40,904 nt of DNA. Source: a virus. Where the stretch lies: IMG/VR virus record IMGVR_UViG_3300001920_000006, positions 1 through 40,904 of that record. The stretch is one strand, 5' to 3'. Shown here in pieces: positions 37,816 to 40,904 of this stretch (positions are counted from its first letter, which is position 1; every line of letters begins with the position of its first letter). Under the pieces are notes generated by a model. The model was not told the origin of the DNA. It ran no database searches and was given only the letters and a program-made list of their open reading frames with translations. Position numbers and translations under genes: made by a program.

Positions 37816-40793
37816 CCGTCCGGTTCGCCGCGCCGCGCCACAAGGCCGGCCTCAATATCTTCGCGGACGAACTTTGGAAGGGCAACCAGCCCTACATCCT
37901 GGGCAACGCGGCGCTGCCCTTCGCGCCGGCCGTGGTGCGCACCACGGCCATCGCCTACGACGCCGACAACAGCTACCAGGCCACCCACCACATCGCGCGC
38001 AAGCAGGCCGTGAGCGTGCGCCGGCATGCGACGAATGCCAACCAGGTCATCGTCAGCTACGGCGGCACCCAGGGCTACACGATCGCCACCGGCGAGCAGG
38101 CGATGCTGCTGCGCACGGACCACGGCACCGCCGCCCTGGCCTATGGCGGCGGCAGCATTCCCGTGCGCAGCGCCTTTCCCGTGGTGGGGGGCAACGCGGC
38201 CGAGGTGGTGCTGGAGGTCGGCGGAAGCCTGACCGATGCGGGCGCGCTGGCGGTGGCCAACCACGACCTGCTGCACATCAACTTCATGCGCCAGGGCACC
38301 TGGCAGACCGGCCTGCCGCGCTGGCAGCAGGCCGCGCAGGTCGACCGCGTGATCGACTGGGTGGAGGACGGCGGCCACGTGATCGTCGGCGGCCAGCACA
38401 CCCACCAGGGGCGCGATTGGCTGGCCTATGAGGCGCGGTGGGGCCAGGCGGTGGCGCGCGCGATGTTCGAGGCGGAGTACCGATACCTCGCGCAGCGCAT
38501 CGGCCACCTGGATCCCTCGCGCATCGCGATCGCGGTGGAGAACGAGCCCAGCGCCAGCAGCTTCGCCGCCTACAACACGTGGCTGGGCGACTACGCCGTG
38601 CCGTTCCTGCGCGGGCTGTTCCCGGACCACACGCTGATCCTGGGGCATCCCGGGCACAACAGCCTGCTTGACTTCAACGCCAGCACGGGCGCGCTGGCCG
38701 GTGACCGGAACTGCCTGACGGACATCCACTTCTACGAGCTGTGGGAAGCGGCGTCGGAGCGCACGCAGTTCCGCCTGGCGGCGCAGCGCAGCCACGCCGG
38801 CGGCCGCGGCGGGCTGATCTTCGGCGAGATCGGCGTGGTGGCCACGCACCCGCAGCGGGCGGAGCGGATGGCCCGCATGTTCCGCCTGGCCCGCAGCGTG
38901 GGCGCGTGGTTCGTGCCCTGGGTCGCCAAGGCCGGGCCGGACTGGGACGTGCATTCCCTGGGCTACCGGACGCCCGCGGGGAACTGGATCATCCGCGAGG
39001 ACATGCAGCCGGTGATCGGGCCGATCGCGCGGCGCCCGCACCTGGCCGCCGGCGGCCGCCCGCTGCGCGTGGGCGGCAAGCTGGTGGTGCGCGACACGCA
39101 GCCCACGCGCCTGCCCTGGACGCCGCCGGCGCCCCCCTCCGGCGATCCCTCGCCCGTGGCGGTGACCTGGAACCCGCCCGTGTTCGCCGGGCTGGTGGCG
39201 CACCTGGACGCGAGCTGGGCGGAGGCGGTCCAGACGAACCCGGCCACCGCCGACCCGCCGGTGTACGGCGAGATCAAGGGGCCCTACTTCACCACCGGCA
39301 GCTTCGCCGAGGGCCAGGGCGGCGACCTAATCGCCGCCTACATCGAGCGAGCGAAAATCCGCCAGGGCGCGGCCGCCGGCGCCTGGGTGAACCGCACCGA
39401 GAACCCGGCCTGGAGCGACCACATCGGCGGCCCCTACCACGGCATCTTTATCGCGCCGGGTGAAAGCAACCGCAACGACCGCGACGTGGCCGGGCTGTTC
39501 ATGCCCACGATCAGCGCGGGCGGCACCCACAGCTTCACCATCGTGGTCGCCTACACGGGCGGCCGAGGGGCGATGCTGGGCGTCTCAGGCGCCGCGTGGA
39601 ACGCGCTGCTGGAGATCACCGAGAACACGCTGCGCCTGTTCAGCGACAGCGCCTTGGACGTGAACCTGCCCGTGCCGGGCTGGGCCGAGAGCTTCGATGA
39701 CCCCATTGGCGGGGCGAGGACCCACGTCATCACTGTGCGCAGCCGCGCCGGCATTGTGGACGTGTACCTGGACGGCACCCTGATCGGGGTGAGGGACTGC
39801 ACCGGCAAGGCCGCGCGGGTCGCAGCCCTTGTAGTGGGGAACGACAAGAATGTCGGCGCCTACTCCTCTGGTCGCGGGGCAATCGGCTGGTACCACGACG
39901 TGTTCCAGTACGATGTGGCGCTCAGCGACGCAGACATGGCCACGCTGCACGCGGCCTGCCTGGCGCGCTACACCAAGCGGGGCCTGCGGAAGCAGGCGAT
40001 CATCGCACTGTCCGGGCAATCGAACGCCGAGTATCTGACTGACCATGCCGGCGGGGCGAACGGCGGCACCAATGCCAGCCGCATAGCCCGCGCCGCGATC
40101 CGCCAGGCACTCGGCTCTGTCAACGTGCGGCTGCGGTGGAGCAAGGTGGCCGGCGGCAACCTGACCGGCACCGGCACCATGCGCGGGGGCTGCGCGCTGG
40201 ATGTGTGGGTGGACACCAGCAGCGGCATCGGCAACGAGGCGAACTGGGATTGGACCACGATCGACGTCGGCGCCAACAGCCGGAACTTCTACACCGGCGT
40301 GGGCGCGGCCGGGGACGGGCCAAAGTTGGTGGTGGTGCTGTACCACAACGAGTACGACGCGGCGCGCGGCCCCAGCGCCAAGGCGATGTACAAGGCCACG
40401 CTGCGCGCCTTCATCCGCCTGGTGCGGCGCGACGCGCAGTTCCAGGTGCCCATCCTGCTGTGCGGGCCCATGCCCTACGTCTCCTCGGTGCCGGCCGGCG
40501 GGCTGCGGATGACGGCCGAGGTGTTCGACGAGGTGGCGGCCGAGCTGCCGGGCGTGCACCGCGTGCTGCGCAACCTGGGCGATCTGGGCTTCAGCCAGGA
40601 CAGCGGCGACACGACCTTCGGCAACCCGCACCAGCACTGGCGCGACAGCGTGAAGGTCTACCACCGCCTGGGCCGCGAGATCGGCAAGGCGATCGGGTTC
40701 GACAACGCGCCCGCGACAACGCGCCCGCGACCGGCACCGGCCCGTCCATCGCCAGCGCCGCCGCCTCCGTCGCCGGCGGCACGGTGGACGTGA
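37812..40793 (+). CDS. Multi-domain tail spike: GH5-like glycosidase, lectin, SGNH esterase; 3' end frameshifted
   Basis: GTG start, 993 aa as it stands. Residues about 1-425 resemble a cellulase-family (GH5-like) barrel: acid/base E245 in AIAVENEPS and nucleophile E339 in LIFGEIGV, 94 residues apart. Residues about 465-710 contain a LamG/lectin domain (THVITVRSRAGIVDVYLDGT). Residues about 728-960 contain an SGNH/sialate esterase-like domain with GQSN (nucleophile S737) and a late NPHQHW (H940/H942). From about residue 968 a 14-bp tandem duplication shifts the frame into Pro/Arg-rich nonsense. The enzyme set suggests digestion and deacetylation of an acylated capsule or exopolysaccharide. 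Confidence 0.82.
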   Translation: MTVRFAAPRHKAGLNIFADELWKGNQPYILGNAALPFAPAVVRTTAIAYDADNSYQATHHIARKQAVSVRRHATNANQVIVSYGGTQGYTIATGEQAMLLRTDHGTAALAYGGGSIPVRSAFPVVGGNAAEVVLEVGGSLTDAGALAVANHDLLHINFMRQGTWQTGLPRWQQAAQVDRVIDWVEDGGHVIVGGQHTHQGRDWLAYEARWGQAVARAMFEAEYRYLAQRIGHLDPSRIAIAVENEPSASSFAAYNTWLGDYAVPFLRGLFPDHTLILGHPGHNSLLDFNASTGALAGDRNCLTDIHFYELWEAASERTQFRLAAQRSHAGGRGGLIFGEIGVVATHPQRAERMARMFRLARSVGAWFVPWVAKAGPDWDVHSLGYRTPAGNWIIREDMQPVIGPIARRPHLAAGGRPLRVGGKLVVRDTQPTRLPWTPPAPPSGDPSPVAVTWNPPVFAGLVAHLDASWAEAVQTNPATADPPVYGEIKGPYFTTGSFAEGQGGDLIAAYIERAKIRQGAAAGAWVNRTENPAWSDHIGGPYHGIFIAPGESNRNDRDVAGLFMPTISAGGTHSFTIVVAYTGGRGAMLGVSGAAWNALLEITENTLRLFSDSALDVNLPVPGWAESFDDPIGGARTHVITVRSRAGIVDVYLDGTLIGVRDCTGKAARVAALVVGNDKNVGAYSSGRGAIGWYHDVFQYDVALSDADMATLHAACLARYTKRGLRKQAIIALSGQSNAEYLTDHAGGANGGTNASRIARAAIRQALGSVNVRLRWSKVAGGNLTGTGTMRGGCALDVWVDTSSGIGNEANWDWTTIDVGANSRNFYTGVGAAGDGPKLVVVLYHNEYDAARGPSAKAMYKATLRAFIRLVRRDAQFQVPILLCGPMPYVSSVPAGGLRMTAEVFDEVAAELPGVHRVLRNLGDLGFSQDSGDTTFGNPHQHWRDSVKVYHRLGREIGKAIGFDNAPATTRPRPAPARPSPAPPPPSPAARWT
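40701..40728 (+). repeat. 14-bp tandem duplication that shifts the spike frame
   Basis: GACAACGCGCCCGC occurs twice in a row (40701-40714 and 40715-40728). With one copy the frame reads FDNAPATGTGPSIASAAASV and continues open to the window end; with two copies it runs into a stop at 40793. The duplicate is exact, so it is recent. Confidence 0.85.
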
Positions 40794-40904
40794 CGGTGGC
40801 GCATGACGGCGGCACGGACCTGGTGGTGCCCGCGCTGGGGCAGGACGGGCGCGGCTGGCGCGTGGAACAGGGCGGCACGGCCCGCACCGTCAGCGCCTGC
40901 GCGC
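40715..40904 (+). CDS. Displaced C-terminal part of the spike (partial)
   Basis: In the frame set by a single 14-bp unit, this stretch reads DNAPATGTGPSIASAA, then GGTVDVTVAHDGGTDLVVPA and GQDGRGWRVEQGGTARTVSA, running off the window. It has strong G/C third positions and beta-rich, Gly-rich spike-like content, unlike the Pro/Ala nonsense of the shifted frame. It has no start codon of its own, so it is the continuation of the spike gene rather than a separate gene. Confidence 0.7.

Noticed and set aside
1-40904. CRISPR arrays, tRNA or rRNA genes
   Set aside because: No evenly spaced repeats with unique spacers and no cloverleaf-like segment with the expected T-loop were seen.

Overview
The window is almost all of a Mu-like transposable prophage or phage genome from a very G+C-rich bacterium. 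It starts at or just outside the left (repressor) end and stops inside the tail-spike gene, so the right end is not present. The host is most likely an alphaproteobacterium, perhaps Acetobacteraceae or a relative. I infer this from the extreme G+C bias, the GapR/DUF2312-type gene and the phage layout; nothing here proves the genus.

Layout. 1-272: left end with three copies of a 12-13 bp repeat that look like transposase sites. 273-964 (minus): S24-type repressor, frame-broken near its C terminus. 965-1002: perfectly centred operator-like dyad between divergent promoters. 1006-4392: Ner-like regulator, MuA-like DDE transposase and MuB-like ATPase. 4389-10624: a tightly coupled early operon (most genes overlap as ATGA, GTGA or TGATG) with HTH proteins, a GapR-like protein, a DnaA domain IV-like protein, Gam, a protein ending in a DnaA domain I-like module, GemA and finally the Mor-like middle activator. 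10621-12395: accessory genes (PUA/ASCH-like, HNH-like, secreted SNase-like nuclease). 12392-14022 (minus): a moron-like block with membrane protein(s), an unknown 188-aa protein and a zinc-ribbon-like protein. 14367-21134: Mu-type packaging genes (gp25, gp26 and gp27-like proteins, TerL, DUF935 portal, MuF with a C-terminal extension that may be a nuclease toxin). 21499-24700: protease/scaffold, decoration protein, major capsid protein and connector genes. 24708-34757: a siphovirus-type tail (tail completion, terminator, tube, frameshifting chaperone pair, tape measure, DUF1833, NlpC/P60, J-like tip protein). 34776-40904: collar/fibre genes and a large spike that combines a GH5-like glycosidase, a lectin-like domain and an SGNH esterase-like domain.

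How it works together. Repressor and Ner act at the 965-1002 switch. Transposase and MuB carry out replicative transposition, and Gam protects DNA ends. The GapR-like and split DnaA-like proteins probably act at the hand-over to host replication. Mor turns on middle/late expression, and the Mu-type head is joined to a long non-contractile tail with an enzymatic spike. No endolysin, holin or spanin is recognisable in the window.

The most unusual points are: DnaA-like modules split over two early genes, with one perfect DnaA box in the phage; a 154-bp hairpin-rich insert between two head genes, flanked by a 10-bp near-direct repeat; two families of dispersed palindromes; and three genes whose frames break at slippage-prone repeats (repressor C4/G4 run, membrane protein (CGGG)3, spike 14-bp tandem duplication).
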